A stretch of DNA of 64,000 nt. It comes from an uncultured Treponema sp. (GTDB lineage Bacteria > Spirochaetota > Spirochaetia > Treponematales > Treponemataceae). This document shows positions 44,278 to 52,519 of the stretch, in pieces. The stretch covers positions 61,779 through 125,778 of the forward strand of contig CALHVG010000059.1 in the NCBI GenBank assembly GCA_938039145.1. Direction: 5' to 3'. Position 1 is the stretch's first letter. Every line of letters starts with the position of its first letter. The notes under the pieces were generated by a model. It was not told the origin of the DNA, searched no databases, and saw only the letters and a program-made list of their open reading frames with translations. Both the position numbers and the translations under genes were made by a program.

Positions 44278-45072
44278 CTAAGCGTGCCGCCTTGTTCCGT
44301 CGAATTTTATGTCGTAAAGGAAAAGCCCCGTAGGAGGAGCAGTGATTCCTGCCGCCTTTCTGTCCTTTTTCTCTATTATTTCCATGAAGTCTCTAAAATC
44401 TTTTCCGTTCCTGTCAAGAGACAAAAGCGTTCCCGTTATAGTGCGCACCATCTTCCACAAAAAAGCGTTTCCTTCTATCTGGAAAACCAAAAGTTCCTCT
44501 CCGCCTGGAAATCCTTCCTGAAAAAAAAAGCGGGCGTCGTCGATGTAGCGTTTTGTGGAAACGCTTTCGTCCCCGCTTGCAGAAAAAGAGGCAAAATCCA
44601 TCTCGCCTTTAAGACATTTAGCCATCTCGTTCAGGTTCGAAAGCGAGGCGATATATGGATAATGCCACGAAAACCGGCTTAGCGCGGCGGACGGCGCGTT
44701 TCCAGTAAAAATAAAATACCTGTAGATTCTGCTTGTAGCGTTCTTTCTTGCGCTGAAATCGTTTTTGACCTCTACCGAATCAAGAATCCTTATGTCGCCG
44801 GGAAGAATTGCGTTCAGGGCGCGGACATAGTTTTTTTCAGGAAAAGAATCGACAGGAGAAAAAAAATTGGCTTTCTGAGCCAATGCGTGGACTCCGCTAT
44901 CCGTCCTTCCTGAACCGTAAAGTATTATGTCGGATTTCAAAAGCCTTGAAAGAGCCGCTTCAATCTCGCCCTGCACCGTCCGTTCCCGAATCTTATCTTC
45001 GGCTCTTTCCTGCCTCTGCCAGCCTGAAAAGTCTGTTCCGTCGTAGGAAACGGTCAGAAGAATGTTCTTCAT
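44278..45072 (-). CDS. truA: tRNA pseudouridine(38-40) synthase TruA
   Basis: A 264-residue TruA. The start ILLTVSYDGTDFSGWQRQ and the catalytic Asp in YGSGRTDSGVHALAQKANF are diagnostic. FLWKMVRTITGTLL is the conserved C-terminal motif. It makes pseudouridine at positions 38, 39 and 40 of tRNA anticodon arms. It is the last gene of the minus-strand cluster that begins with dxs, 15 bases after the DUF2225 gene, and converges with priA. Confidence 0.96.
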   Translation of the reverse strand: MKNILLTVSYDGTDFSGWQRQERAEDKIRERTVQGEIEAALSRLLKSDIILYGSGRTDSGVHALAQKANFFSPVDSFPEKNYVRALNAILPGDIRILDSVEVKNDFSARKNATSRIYRYFIFTGNAPSAALSRFSWHYPYIASLSNLNEMAKCLKGEMDFASFSASGDESVSTKRYIDDARFFFQEGFPGGEELLVFQIEGNAFLWKMVRTITGTLLSLDRNGKDFRDFMEIIEKKDRKAAGITAPPTGLFLYDIKFDGTRRHA

Positions 45073-45087
45073 GAAATCCCCGTAAGA

Positions 45088-45969
45088 TCAGATGTCGTCG
45101 TCGCTTACTTCCTTTGAAAGCCGATCGTAAAGATCCCTTGCCTTCTCAAGAAGAGGTCCGGGTTTATCCTTGGAAGATTTTCCCAAACCGAAGATTCTTG
45201 CTATCGCAGTTTTTGACTCGCTAAGTTTTCTCAAACGGAGCTGGATATCATCCTTTTGACCGTACGTGTATTCCAAAAGCCCTGCAAGATATATCACCCC
45301 GTCCCAGCCATAGTTTTTGTCCATGTCCGGGCCGAAATTAGAAAGAGTCGAACATTTTTCAACCCTTTCCGTCTCGTTCAAGATAGCCTGCTGGTAGAAA
45401 AACAGCGCCTTTCTGTAAAACACATTCGAAAGATAAGAAAAATTGTGTCCGGGAACGGCGGAATCAAGATCCCTTGTAAGCCAGGCAAGGCGTAGCGAAA
45501 GAAAAGCCGATTTCATCGTGGGAAGAATGTCGTGTCCAACGCTGTCGTAAGAAAGAAGCGCAAGATAATACATGGCGCAGCCGTCGTAAAGTGAACGCTC
45601 ACGGTTCAGCGCAAAATGCGGAAACACAGCGTTCACCTTGTTTTTTCTATCCTCCCGCTTGAAAAACAGATTGTCCTGGTCTTCCTTTTTCTTCAAATCC
45701 TTGAAATCTGACCACAAAAGTGCCGTGTAGCAGTTTGGACAAGCTCCGATGTCATAAATAAGAGGATAGATGCGTCCGAAGCGTAGCGAAGGCTCGAACG
45801 TCCTGTGAAGGTCTTCGGAAAGAGGACCTGCTATCATCCTTCCGTTTCCGCTCATCATCACTTCCTTCTCAAAATTTTTCTTGCATACAGGGCAAAAACA
45901 TTTTTCCTTGGACCAGTACGAAATCACAGGCTTTTTCTTGCTCGAAGTTTTTTTTACGCCAGAAACCAT
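45088..45969 (-). CDS. DUF2225 protein with zinc-ribbon N-terminus
   Basis: A 293-residue protein. The N-terminal region carries two Cys pairs, CFCPVCKKNF and GACPNCYTALLW, which look like a zinc ribbon; this is typical of DUF2225. The rest is helical with TPR-like segments (RKALFFYQQAILNETERVEK, AGLLEYTYGQKDDIQLRLRK). No biochemical role is established for the family. It sits between acpS and truA in the same direction with short gaps. Confidence 0.8.
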   Translation of the reverse strand: MVSGVKKTSSKKKPVISYWSKEKCFCPVCKKNFEKEVMMSGNGRMIAGPLSEDLHRTFEPSLRFGRIYPLIYDIGACPNCYTALLWSDFKDLKKKEDQDNLFFKREDRKNKVNAVFPHFALNRERSLYDGCAMYYLALLSYDSVGHDILPTMKSAFLSLRLAWLTRDLDSAVPGHNFSYLSNVFYRKALFFYQQAILNETERVEKCSTLSNFGPDMDKNYGWDGVIYLAGLLEYTYGQKDDIQLRLRKLSESKTAIARIFGLGKSSKDKPGPLLEKARDLYDRLSKEVSDDDI

Positions 45970-45985
45970 CCAATAACTCCTCCCT

Positions 45986-46366
45986 TCAAAATTTTTCCGT
46001 TTTTTCTATGACCACGTTCGCAACGGCATATTCTTTCTCGTGGCTCAGAGAAACAAAAATCCTACATTCGCCGCATTTTTCTTTCAAAAGGTTTTTTAGT
46101 TTTTCCGAAAAACATAACTCCGGTTTTCCGTCTGCATTTTTCTTAACAAAAACCTCTCGCAAGTCAAAGCATATTCCAGTTCCCAAAGCCTTGGAGAACG
46201 CTTCTTTTGCGGCAAAACGCACCGCATAGTGCTGGCACAGCGAAGATTTAGAGCCTTTTGAAAAAAGCTCCGCCTCGTTGAAATACCTTTCAAGCAGTTC
46301 TTCGTTTTCAAGCCATTTTTCAAACCGCCTGACATCCACTATGTCCGTTCCGATTCCGAATATCAT
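45986..46366 (-). CDS. acpS: Holo-[acyl-carrier-protein] synthase AcpS
   Basis: A 126-residue AcpS. The motif GIGTDIVDVRRFEKW at the N-terminus and FAAKEAFSKALGTG in the middle supply the metal- and CoA-binding residues. It transfers 4'-phosphopantetheine to acyl carrier protein. The ATG overlaps the cdaR stop by four bases, so translation is coupled to the c-di-AMP genes upstream. Confidence 0.95.
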   Translation of the reverse strand: MIFGIGTDIVDVRRFEKWLENEELLERYFNEAELFSKGSKSSLCQHYAVRFAAKEAFSKALGTGICFDLREVFVKKNADGKPELCFSEKLKNLLKEKCGECRIFVSLSHEKEYAVANVVIEKTEKF

Positions 46367-47421
46367 CTTCGCCGTCTCTTGGAAGGCTTTTTTTCTTCGA
46401 CCGCCTCTTCGCCGGAAGAAACACCGGAATCCGAAGAAGTTTCCTGATTCACGGACGGATTTTCCTCCGCATTGGCTGAAGACTTCTCGGATATCATAAG
46501 GCTTACAGTCTCGTAGGATTTTTCTTTCACGGAAATGTTCACCGGAAGCACAAAAAGAACCGGAAGTTCGTAGCTGCCTTCGCTTTTTATGGAACTGCAG
46601 TCGATTACGACGCTTTGCTCCGAAAGCTTGAATTTTTCCATCATCGGGACAGTGCCTGTAAGGGTAAAGTTCAGCGGCGGAATTGTAGAGCTGTTTTCAA
46701 GATTTCCATCAAGCGATATCAGTTTCGGCGTAACGCCCGTGAAAACCAGTTCGCTTGGACTCGGAGCGATGGTAACATTTACCCGGAAAGGCTCGTCCAC
46801 CTTTGCCGAAACAAGGGCGTTTATGTTGTCAAGCCCCACTTCCGTAGAAAAACCTGTCGCCGCTCCCTTAACGTTCACCTTGTCGGAATATATGAAGTTT
46901 GTTTTTTCAACAATTTTTGAAGGACCTATTATCTTTACCGTCGACGGAACAATCTCGACGCTCTTTACAAAATAGCCGTGGCTCACCTCTCCCGAAACGG
47001 ACGGCTTTACGGAAACATATTTTTCCACCTTCTCGTCCAATGTCAGAGAAACATAATCGGGCTTCACCGAAACTTCAAGAGGGTCTATAAGCATAAGATC
47101 CTTAGACACGGAAATCGTAACGGGAACGTCATAGTCGCCGACTTCGGTATAATGGTTCAGGTTCAGCACAGCGGATATTCCTTGGGCTGTGATCGCTCCT
47201 ATGGAATCGGCGCTGCACCTTACGTTCACCTTTACAAAGGACGGAACATCGGTCTCGTTCACCAAAAGCCCCTCGGAAACCACCTCAAGCGGAACTGTCA
47301 GCGTCTTGTGGTCAAGGACCGCTACCTGATGGAAGACGTAGACCAAAATCGCCGCCGCCACGCATATCACCTTTGCCACCCAGTTTTCGGTGAGGCGACT
47401 AATCATTTTTCTTGTGTTCAT
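46363..47421 (-). CDS. cdaR: YbbR-domain regulator of diadenylate cyclase (CdaR)
   Basis: A 352-residue protein. One membrane helix at about 14-33 anchors an extracytoplasmic chain of three to four YbbR repeats (for example VPLEVVSEGLLVNETDVPSFVKV, VKPSVSGEVSHGYFVKSVEIVPSTVKIIGP). A Ser/Glu-rich tail ends KKPSKRRRR. YbbR/CdaR proteins bind CdaA and modulate c-di-AMP synthesis. The ATG at 47421 follows GGAGG at a spacing of nine and overlaps the cdaA 3' end by 23 bases, which is tight coupling to the enzyme it regulates. Confidence 0.9.
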   Translation of the reverse strand: MNTRKMISRLTENWVAKVICVAAAILVYVFHQVAVLDHKTLTVPLEVVSEGLLVNETDVPSFVKVNVRCSADSIGAITAQGISAVLNLNHYTEVGDYDVPVTISVSKDLMLIDPLEVSVKPDYVSLTLDEKVEKYVSVKPSVSGEVSHGYFVKSVEIVPSTVKIIGPSKIVEKTNFIYSDKVNVKGAATGFSTEVGLDNINALVSAKVDEPFRVNVTIAPSPSELVFTGVTPKLISLDGNLENSSTIPPLNFTLTGTVPMMEKFKLSEQSVVIDCSSIKSEGSYELPVLFVLPVNISVKEKSYETVSLMISEKSSANAEENPSVNQETSSDSGVSSGEEAVEEKKPSKRRRR

Positions 47422-48214
47422 CGATAGTGTCCTCCAGGGTATACGCTTCAGGCGGTATGTTTAAAAGATTTTCAAGGATTTTTGTAAGTTCCTTGGAAGA
47501 AAGGTCGTAGTGAAGTTTAGAGTCGTATGTAAGGCTCATCGCGCCAGTCTCCTCGGAGACTACAAGGACAACCGCGTCCGAAATCTCGGACACCCCCAAA
47601 GCCGCCCTGTGCCTTGTGCCGAAAGTCTTTTTTATATCGTATTGCTCGCTTAGCGGAAGAAAACAGCCCGCCGCCACAAGTTTTCCGCCCTGAATGAAGC
47701 ACGCTCCGTCATGAAGAGGTGTGTCCATTCCGAATATGGTTACAAGAAGGCTTGATGAAATGTCCGCATTGAGCCTAGTTCCCGTATCAAGAATGTCATC
47801 AAGCCTTGTGTGGCGAAGAAAGACCGCAAGCATGCCTCGCTTCTGTTTTGAAAGCATCTCCGCCGCGATAAGCACTGAATCCACGTAAGAATGTTTGGAG
47901 CGGCTTCCGAAAGCGAACCACTGCGTCTGCCCCATTTTCAAGAACATCTTTCTGAATTCGGGTTGAAATATTATCACAAATCCTACTATGAGCATGGGTG
48001 TAATTGAAGTGAAAATCCAAACTAATGTTTCAAGTTTCAGAATGACTGCAAGTGCATATGAAATCGCAACTATGACCGCAGACTTTATTATCTGCACACT
48101 GTTGGATTTTACGATTATCTGGTATGCCTTGTAAAATACAAAAGAAAGTATACCAATATCAACGAACGAGCGAACTACATTATAAACTGCCAGTAAATTT
48201 TCTGCGGATTTCAA
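47399..48214 (-). CDS. cdaA: Diadenylate cyclase CdaA
   Basis: A 271-residue c-di-AMP synthase. Three membrane helices lie in the first 85 residues. The DAC domain (about 105-245) has DGA at 169-171 and RHR at 201-203, the ATP- and metal-binding motifs. It makes c-di-AMP, which controls turgor and envelope homeostasis. The start is TTG at 48214, six bases after AAGGA. It follows folP by 22 bases and is coupled to cdaR and acpS. Confidence 0.95.
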   Translation of the reverse strand: MKSAENLLAVYNVVRSFVDIGILSFVFYKAYQIIVKSNSVQIIKSAVIVAISYALAVILKLETLVWIFTSITPMLIVGFVIIFQPEFRKMFLKMGQTQWFAFGSRSKHSYVDSVLIAAEMLSKQKRGMLAVFLRHTRLDDILDTGTRLNADISSSLLVTIFGMDTPLHDGACFIQGGKLVAAGCFLPLSEQYDIKKTFGTRHRAALGVSEISDAVVLVVSEETGAMSLTYDSKLHYDLSSKELTKILENLLNIPPEAYTLEDTIDEHKKND

Positions 48215-48236
48215 AGTTTTTCCTTCAATACGATTC

Positions 48237-49025
48237 CTATAAAGTATACTCCAAAACGTTTAAAGTATCTATCGTTTCTTTTACATCATGCACACGAACC
48301 AAAGAACAGCCTTTTATGACGCTTACAAGGTTTGCCGCAAGAGTGCCGGAAAGCCTTTCGTCAACATCCCTTCCAGTCATCGCTCCTATGCACCTTTTCC
48401 GAGAAAGAGCCATCAGTATTTTGTACTTTCCGCCGCAAAAATTCCCGGATTTTTTTATAAGCTCGCAGTTGACTAAAAAGTCCTTGTTAAATCCTATTCC
48501 GGGATCTACTATTATCTTTCTAGGCTCTATTCCTATGGATTCGGCGTATAACGCTCTTTTTAAAAGGTAGTCGTCCACTTCTTTGAACGCATTTTTTTTA
48601 ATTCCGTTCCTGTGCATAAGGACAACGGGGATTTTTTTCTCCGCCGCAAATCTACCAAGCTCAAGCTCGTCCTCAAGAGCGGAAATGTCGTTCAGAATGT
48701 CCGCCCCTTCGTCAAACGCTTCCTGCATGACCGATAGTTTCCTTGTGTCCACTGAAATCGGAATGTCGGAAACCTTCCTTATCTCTTTTATTAGCGGAAT
48801 GAGCCTCCGCTTTTCCTCTTCGGAATCTATGTAACTTGAACCCGGACGAGTTGATTCCGCCCCAATGTCAAGAATGTCCGCCCCCTCTTCAATTATCGAC
48901 AACGCTTTTTCGATTCCGCCCCTGCTTCCCGCATAAAACGAATCCGGAGTCGCATTAAGAATTCCCATGACAAGCGCCTTTCTTGAAGTCGAAATCGTTT
49001 TTTCACTAAGTTCAAGTTCAACCAT
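48237..49025 (-). CDS. folP: Dihydropteroate synthase FolP
   Basis: A 262-residue enzyme. The two pterin-binding signatures are present: MGILNATPDSFYAGSRGG near the N-terminus and DIGAESTRPGSSYI shortly after. VDPGIGFNKDFLVNCELI and LMALSRKRCIGAMTG follow. It joins p-aminobenzoate to 6-hydroxymethyl-dihydropterin diphosphate and is the sulfonamide target. The ATG at 49025 follows AGGAAAA; a 32-codon longer frame would overlap dxs and lacks homology. It lies 22 bases after dxs. Confidence 0.94.
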   Translation of the reverse strand: MVELELSEKTISTSRKALVMGILNATPDSFYAGSRGGIEKALSIIEEGADILDIGAESTRPGSSYIDSEEEKRRLIPLIKEIRKVSDIPISVDTRKLSVMQEAFDEGADILNDISALEDELELGRFAAEKKIPVVLMHRNGIKKNAFKEVDDYLLKRALYAESIGIEPRKIIVDPGIGFNKDFLVNCELIKKSGNFCGGKYKILMALSRKRCIGAMTGRDVDERLSGTLAANLVSVIKGCSLVRVHDVKETIDTLNVLEYTL

Positions 49026-49047
49026 GATTTTTCCTAAAAATAAAAAC

Positions 49048-50952
49048 TCACAAAATACCAAGCAGATCCAAGGCGGCTTTGCGAAGTTCTTCCACGCTAA
49101 GCCCCGCCTCCGAAAGCACATCGGCTCGGCTTCCCTGCCTGTAAAAACCTTCAGGGAACGCCTTTATCCTGAAATTCGTGATTTTGTTTTGCGAAAGCAC
49201 AAGTGCAAGATACTCGCTTATCCCTCCAGACACGATTCCGTCTTCCGCAAACACGATTCCGTCGTAGTCTTTTGCAAGAGCGATAAAATATTCTTTGTCG
49301 ATAGGTTTTATAAACCTAAGGGAATATATGTCGCTCATCACGTTTTCCATAAGCAAAGCCCTTGACGCTACAACGACCTCCGAATACATTCCGCCGGTTG
49401 TAACAAAAAGGATTCTTCTTGTCTCGCCGGAATCCTCAAGGGCGACTTCCAAAGTCGGAAAAAGAGATTCCGCCTTCAAAAGCACTCCCCTTCCCTCTAT
49501 AATTTCCGAAGAAAACTCAGAACGTTCAGAAGGGCATGACATCTTGGGATAGCGGATTATGTATGTGCCTTTTCCCGAAATCGAATATTTAAGAATCTTT
49601 TCAAGGTCTTTTCCGGTGGCGGGAGTAAGCATTGTAACGTTAGGAACGGGGCGAAAAAGGGCTATATCAAAAAGACCTTGATGCGTCTCTCCGTCTCCCG
49701 GAACAGCTCCGGCCCTATCCATCACTATAATAGAATGCAGATTTTGGATAGCCATGTCGTGTATCACCTGATCAACCGCCCTCTGCATGAAAGTGGAATA
49801 TATGCACACCACAGGAATCATTCCGCCCCTTGAAAGCCCTCCTGCAAATGTAACGGCGTGTTCCTCCGCTATCCCGACATCAAAAAATCTTTCAGGATAA
49901 TGACGGGCAAACGAATCAAGCCCCGTCCCTTTTGCCATCGAGGCAGTTATTGCGACAAGTTTTTTGTTTTTTTCGGCAAAATTCAAAAGGGAATTTGAAA
50001 AACTTTCTGTAAAACTGACCGCATCGAATTTTTCGACCTTTCCGTCGGAAGTGCAGAACGGGCCAATTCCATGAAACCGCTCCGGATTGTCCTCGGCGGG
50101 GCTGTAGCCTTTCCCCTTTTTTGTTACCACATGCACAACCACGGGATTACGCATTCTTTTGACCCTTTTAAGCACGGTCTCAAGAGACTTTTCGTCATGT
50201 CCGTCAAGAGGACCAACGTATTCAAAATCCAAGTCGGAAAAAAAATTGTCCTGAAGAAGGAGACCTTTCAAGCCCCGCTTGAATCTGAATACAATTTTCT
50301 GCAGATGGTGGCTGAACGGAAGACGGCTCACGATAAAATCTATGGCTCTTCTTATGGATTGGTAATGCCCCGTCATTGTAAGACGGCTAAGATACCTTGA
50401 AAACGTACCGTCGTTTTTGTCTATCGACATTTGGTTATCGTTCAGTACTATTATAAGGTTTTCGCCAAGCTCTCCTGCGTTGCAAAGCCCCTCAAAAGCC
50501 ATTCCGCCCGTCAACGCTCCGTCCCCGATAACAGCGATTACCTTGCCATTCTTCCCTTTAAGATTCCATGCCGTAAGAAGCCCCAAAGCCTGCGAGATGG
50601 AAGTCGAGGCGTGTCCGTTGTCAAAAAAATCGTGCGGACTTTCAGTTTTTTTGGTGAAGCCGGAAAGCCCGTCTTTTTTCCTAAGTTCACTGAAAAGCGG
50701 ATATCTACCCGTCAAAAGTTTATGGGCATAGCATTGATGGCTCACGTCCCAGACAATAGCGTCCTCTGGACTTGAAAAAACCCTGTGCAATGCGACGGTA
50801 AGTTCCACAACGCCAAGATTGCTTGCAAGATGACCTCCGTTTTCACCGACCACGGAAATGATTGTCTTACGGATTTCTTCCTGCAACTGAACAAGCTGTT
50901 TTCGAGAAAGTTTTTTTATGTCTTCCGGTGATTTTACAGATGAAAGTAACGT
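49048..50952 (-). CDS. dxs: 1-Deoxy-D-xylulose-5-phosphate synthase, start codon non-canonical
   Basis: A 634-residue Dxs if translation begins at the ACG 50950-50952. The thiamine-diphosphate motif is GDGALTGGMAFEGLCNAG through NDNQMS. GGHLASNLGVVELTVALH is near the N-terminus, and VGIAEEHAVTFAGG marks the transketolase-like second half. The first in-frame ATG/GTG/TTG is the TTG at 50886, which would delete about 22 residues that match the family (LLSSVKSPEDIKKLSRKQL). GGAG (50958-50961) lies five bases before the ACG. It catalyses the first step of the non-mevalonate isoprenoid pathway. Confidence 0.9.
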   Translation of the reverse strand, partial: TLLSSVKSPEDIKKLSRKQLVQLQEEIRKTIISVVGENGGHLASNLGVVELTVALHRVFSSPEDAIVWDVSHQCYAHKLLTGRYPLFSELRKKDGLSGFTKKTESPHDFFDNGHASTSISQALGLLTAWNLKGKNGKVIAVIGDGALTGGMAFEGLCNAGELGENLIIVLNDNQMSIDKNDGTFSRYLSRLTMTGHYQSIRRAIDFIVSRLPFSHHLQKIVFRFKRGLKGLLLQDNFFSDLDFEYVGPLDGHDEKSLETVLKRVKRMRNPVVVHVVTKKGKGYSPAEDNPERFHGIGPFCTSDGKVEKFDAVSFTESFSNSLLNFAEKNKKLVAITASMAKGTGLDSFARHYPERFFDVGIAEEHAVTFAGGLSRGGMIPVVCIYSTFMQRAVDQVIHDMAIQNLHSIIVMDRAGAVPGDGETHQGLFDIALFRPVPNVTMLTPATGKDLEKILKYSISGKGTYIIRYPKMSCPSERSEFSSEIIEGRGVLLKAESLFPTLEVALEDSGETRRILFVTTGGMYSEVVVASRALLMENVMSDIYSLRFIKPIDKEYFIALAKDYDGIVFAEDGIVSGGISEYLALVLSQNKITNFRIKAFPEGFYRQGSRADVLSEAGLSVEELRKAALDLLGIL

Positions 50953-51015
50953 ACAAACTCCAATTTTCAGGGCATCATTGACACCACAAGAAACAGACGG
51001 AAAGACGACGGCATG

Positions 51016-51051
51016 AAAAAAGACCGCTAAAAGCAGAAAACTTTTGCGGTC
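51016..51051 (-). terminator. Intrinsic terminator after the small ribosomal-type gene
   Basis: On the minus strand GACCGC (51046-51051) pairs with GCGGTC (51022-51027), with an inner AAAAG/CTTTT stem, followed by six T (51016-51021). It separates the rpoZ-miaA group from dxs. Confidence 0.85.
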
Positions 51052-51072
51052 TAAAATCGGAGACTAAAAGAC

Positions 51073-51162
51073 TTACTTTGTCTTATGTCTGTTCCTTCTA
51101 AGCATCTTCTTGCGCTTATGAGTCGCCATCTTCTGGCGTTTTCTTTTTTTTCCACAAGGCAC
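51073..51162 (-). CDS. Tiny basic ribosomal-type protein (AURKAIP1/COX24-like, bS22-like)
   Basis: A 29-residue protein from a GTG at 51162, seven bases after AGGGG. The sequence, PCGKKRKRQKMATHKRKKML then RRNRHKTK, is almost all Lys, Arg and His. The pattern KxxxM..HKRKK.LRR.R matches the AURKAIP1/COX24 (mS38) group, which includes the short mycobacterial 30S protein bS22. It is likely a small-subunit ribosomal protein. It lies 57 bases after miaA and just before a terminator, so it probably ends the rpoZ-miaA operon. It is easy to miss because of size. Confidence 0.75.
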   Translation of the reverse strand: MPCGKKRKRQKMATHKRKKMLRRNRHKTK

Positions 51163-51219
51163 GTCGGCACCCCTCTACTAGTAAAGTGTTGCTTATTATC
51201 ACCTATTTAGATATTTAGG

Positions 51220-52185
51220 TCAATAGAATTGTCCGTATTTTGAAAGAAATTCCTGAACAAGCAAAGATATTTTTTTCTCGGAAGCAGATTCGTCTCCTAA
51301 AAAAATCCTTTTCGCTCCAGGAATATCAGCCATGAACGTAAGTTGCTTTTTTGCGTATTTCCTTGAGGAATGTTTTATCTCCGTCCGGATTTTTTCGATT
51401 CCCTCCGATGAGTTTCTGTCCCCGGAAAACCATTCCCTGTAGCCTATGGCCTTCATTCCCGGCATAGACGAATCCGCTCCGTCACGGATAAGGGATTCAA
51501 CCTCGTCCTTCAATCCCGACTCGAACATTAGGTCTACCCTTTTTTCAATTCGTTCGTAAAGCTCTTTTCTGTCGCGTTCCAACACCAAAGTCAAAAAATC
51601 AAATCCATTTCTAAGATTTGCGCCTGCAGAAAACGAACTTCTAGGCTTTCCGGAAAGAGCATAAACCTCAAGCGCACGAATTATCCTGTACTCGTCGTTG
51701 ACGTTTATTTTCTCGGCACTAAAAGGATCTAAACGCCTAAGTTCATCATGAAGTGCCTTTCTTCCTTCTTTTTGAATCCTTTTTTTTAGTGAAAGCCTTA
51801 TATTTTCGTCGGATTCAGGCGTATCCGGAAGTCCCATAAGAAAACTCCTTACATAAAAACCTGTTCCGCCAACCACAAGAGGGATTTTTCCTTTCTTCCA
51901 TATGCCGGCGCACAGAGAATCCGCCATGGAAACAAAATCCGACACAGAAAACTGCTCGTCATAATCAAGTATGTCTATAAGATGATGCGGCAAAAGGGTT
52001 CTTTCACCGGCTGTAGGTTTTGCGGTCCCGATATCAAGACGCCTGTAAACCTGCATGGAATCCGCACTCACAAGTTCCGCCTTTCCTTTAAAAAAAGAAC
52101 GACTGCCCTCCCCGAATAATTTTAGGGAAAGGGCAGTCTTTCCGCTCGCTGTTGGAGCGAAGAGCACTATGACCGGAATAGCCAT
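51220..52185 (-). CDS. miaA: tRNA dimethylallyltransferase MiaA
   Basis: A 321-residue MiaA. The P-loop is APTASGKTALS at about residues 10-20, followed by LVSADSMQVYRRLDIGTAKP, VGGTGFYVRSFLMGL and the C-terminal MKAIGYREW. It adds the dimethylallyl group to A37 of tRNAs reading UNN codons. Its substrate DMAPP comes from the isoprenoid pathway, whose first enzyme Dxs is encoded just downstream. The ATG abuts the rpoZ stop. Confidence 0.95.
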   Translation of the reverse strand: MAIPVIVLFAPTASGKTALSLKLFGEGSRSFFKGKAELVSADSMQVYRRLDIGTAKPTAGERTLLPHHLIDILDYDEQFSVSDFVSMADSLCAGIWKKGKIPLVVGGTGFYVRSFLMGLPDTPESDENIRLSLKKRIQKEGRKALHDELRRLDPFSAEKINVNDEYRIIRALEVYALSGKPRSSFSAGANLRNGFDFLTLVLERDRKELYERIEKRVDLMFESGLKDEVESLIRDGADSSMPGMKAIGYREWFSGDRNSSEGIEKIRTEIKHSSRKYAKKQLTFMADIPGAKRIFLGDESASEKKISLLVQEFLSKYGQFY

Positions 52186-52395
52186 TTATTTTCTTGAGCC
52201 GTCTTCGATGCGATACGAAATTTCACCGGAAAAAAGCTGCCTTGCCGCAACGGACACAGCCTTACCCGCATTGTCGCCGATTTCAGGGTCTCCTATCTTT
52301 GACATCTGATATGCGCGACGGCTTGCCGCTACAGTAATCTCATAAATATTGTCAGAAAAACTTGCAAGTTCTTTCAATGGGAAAATAATATCCAT
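52186..52395 (-). CDS. rpoZ: RNA polymerase omega subunit
   Basis: A 69-residue protein beginning MDIIFPLKELASFSDNIYEI. VAASRRAYQMSKIGDP corresponds to the omega core (family pattern: VxxAxxRAxQL). VSVAARQLFSGEISYRI corresponds to the C-terminal helix. Omega helps to fold the beta-prime subunit. The ATG at 52395 is chosen over the GTG two codons earlier because GAGG lies five bases upstream of it. A perfect sigma-70 promoter precedes it. The miaA gene follows with no gap. Confidence 0.85.
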   Translation of the reverse strand: MDIIFPLKELASFSDNIYEITVAASRRAYQMSKIGDPEIGDNAGKAVSVAARQLFSGEISYRIEDGSRK

Positions 52396-52418
52396 AGCCA
52401 CCTCTCATTTATGCGCCA

Positions 52419-52447
52419 ATTATAGTAATTTTGTCATGCAGTGTCAA
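52419..52447 (-). promoter_or_regulatory. Perfect-consensus sigma-70 promoter of rpoZ-miaA
   Basis: Minus-strand TTGACA (52442-52447), exactly 17 bases, TATAAT (52419-52424). A leader of about 17 bases carries the ribosome site. This is the strongest promoter seen in the window. Confidence 0.85.
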
Positions 52448-52519
52448 AGACAAAGCGGAACAAATGAAACACGGACGTTACATCTTCGCCCAACATGGCA
52501 TAACTGCCGACCGTTATGG

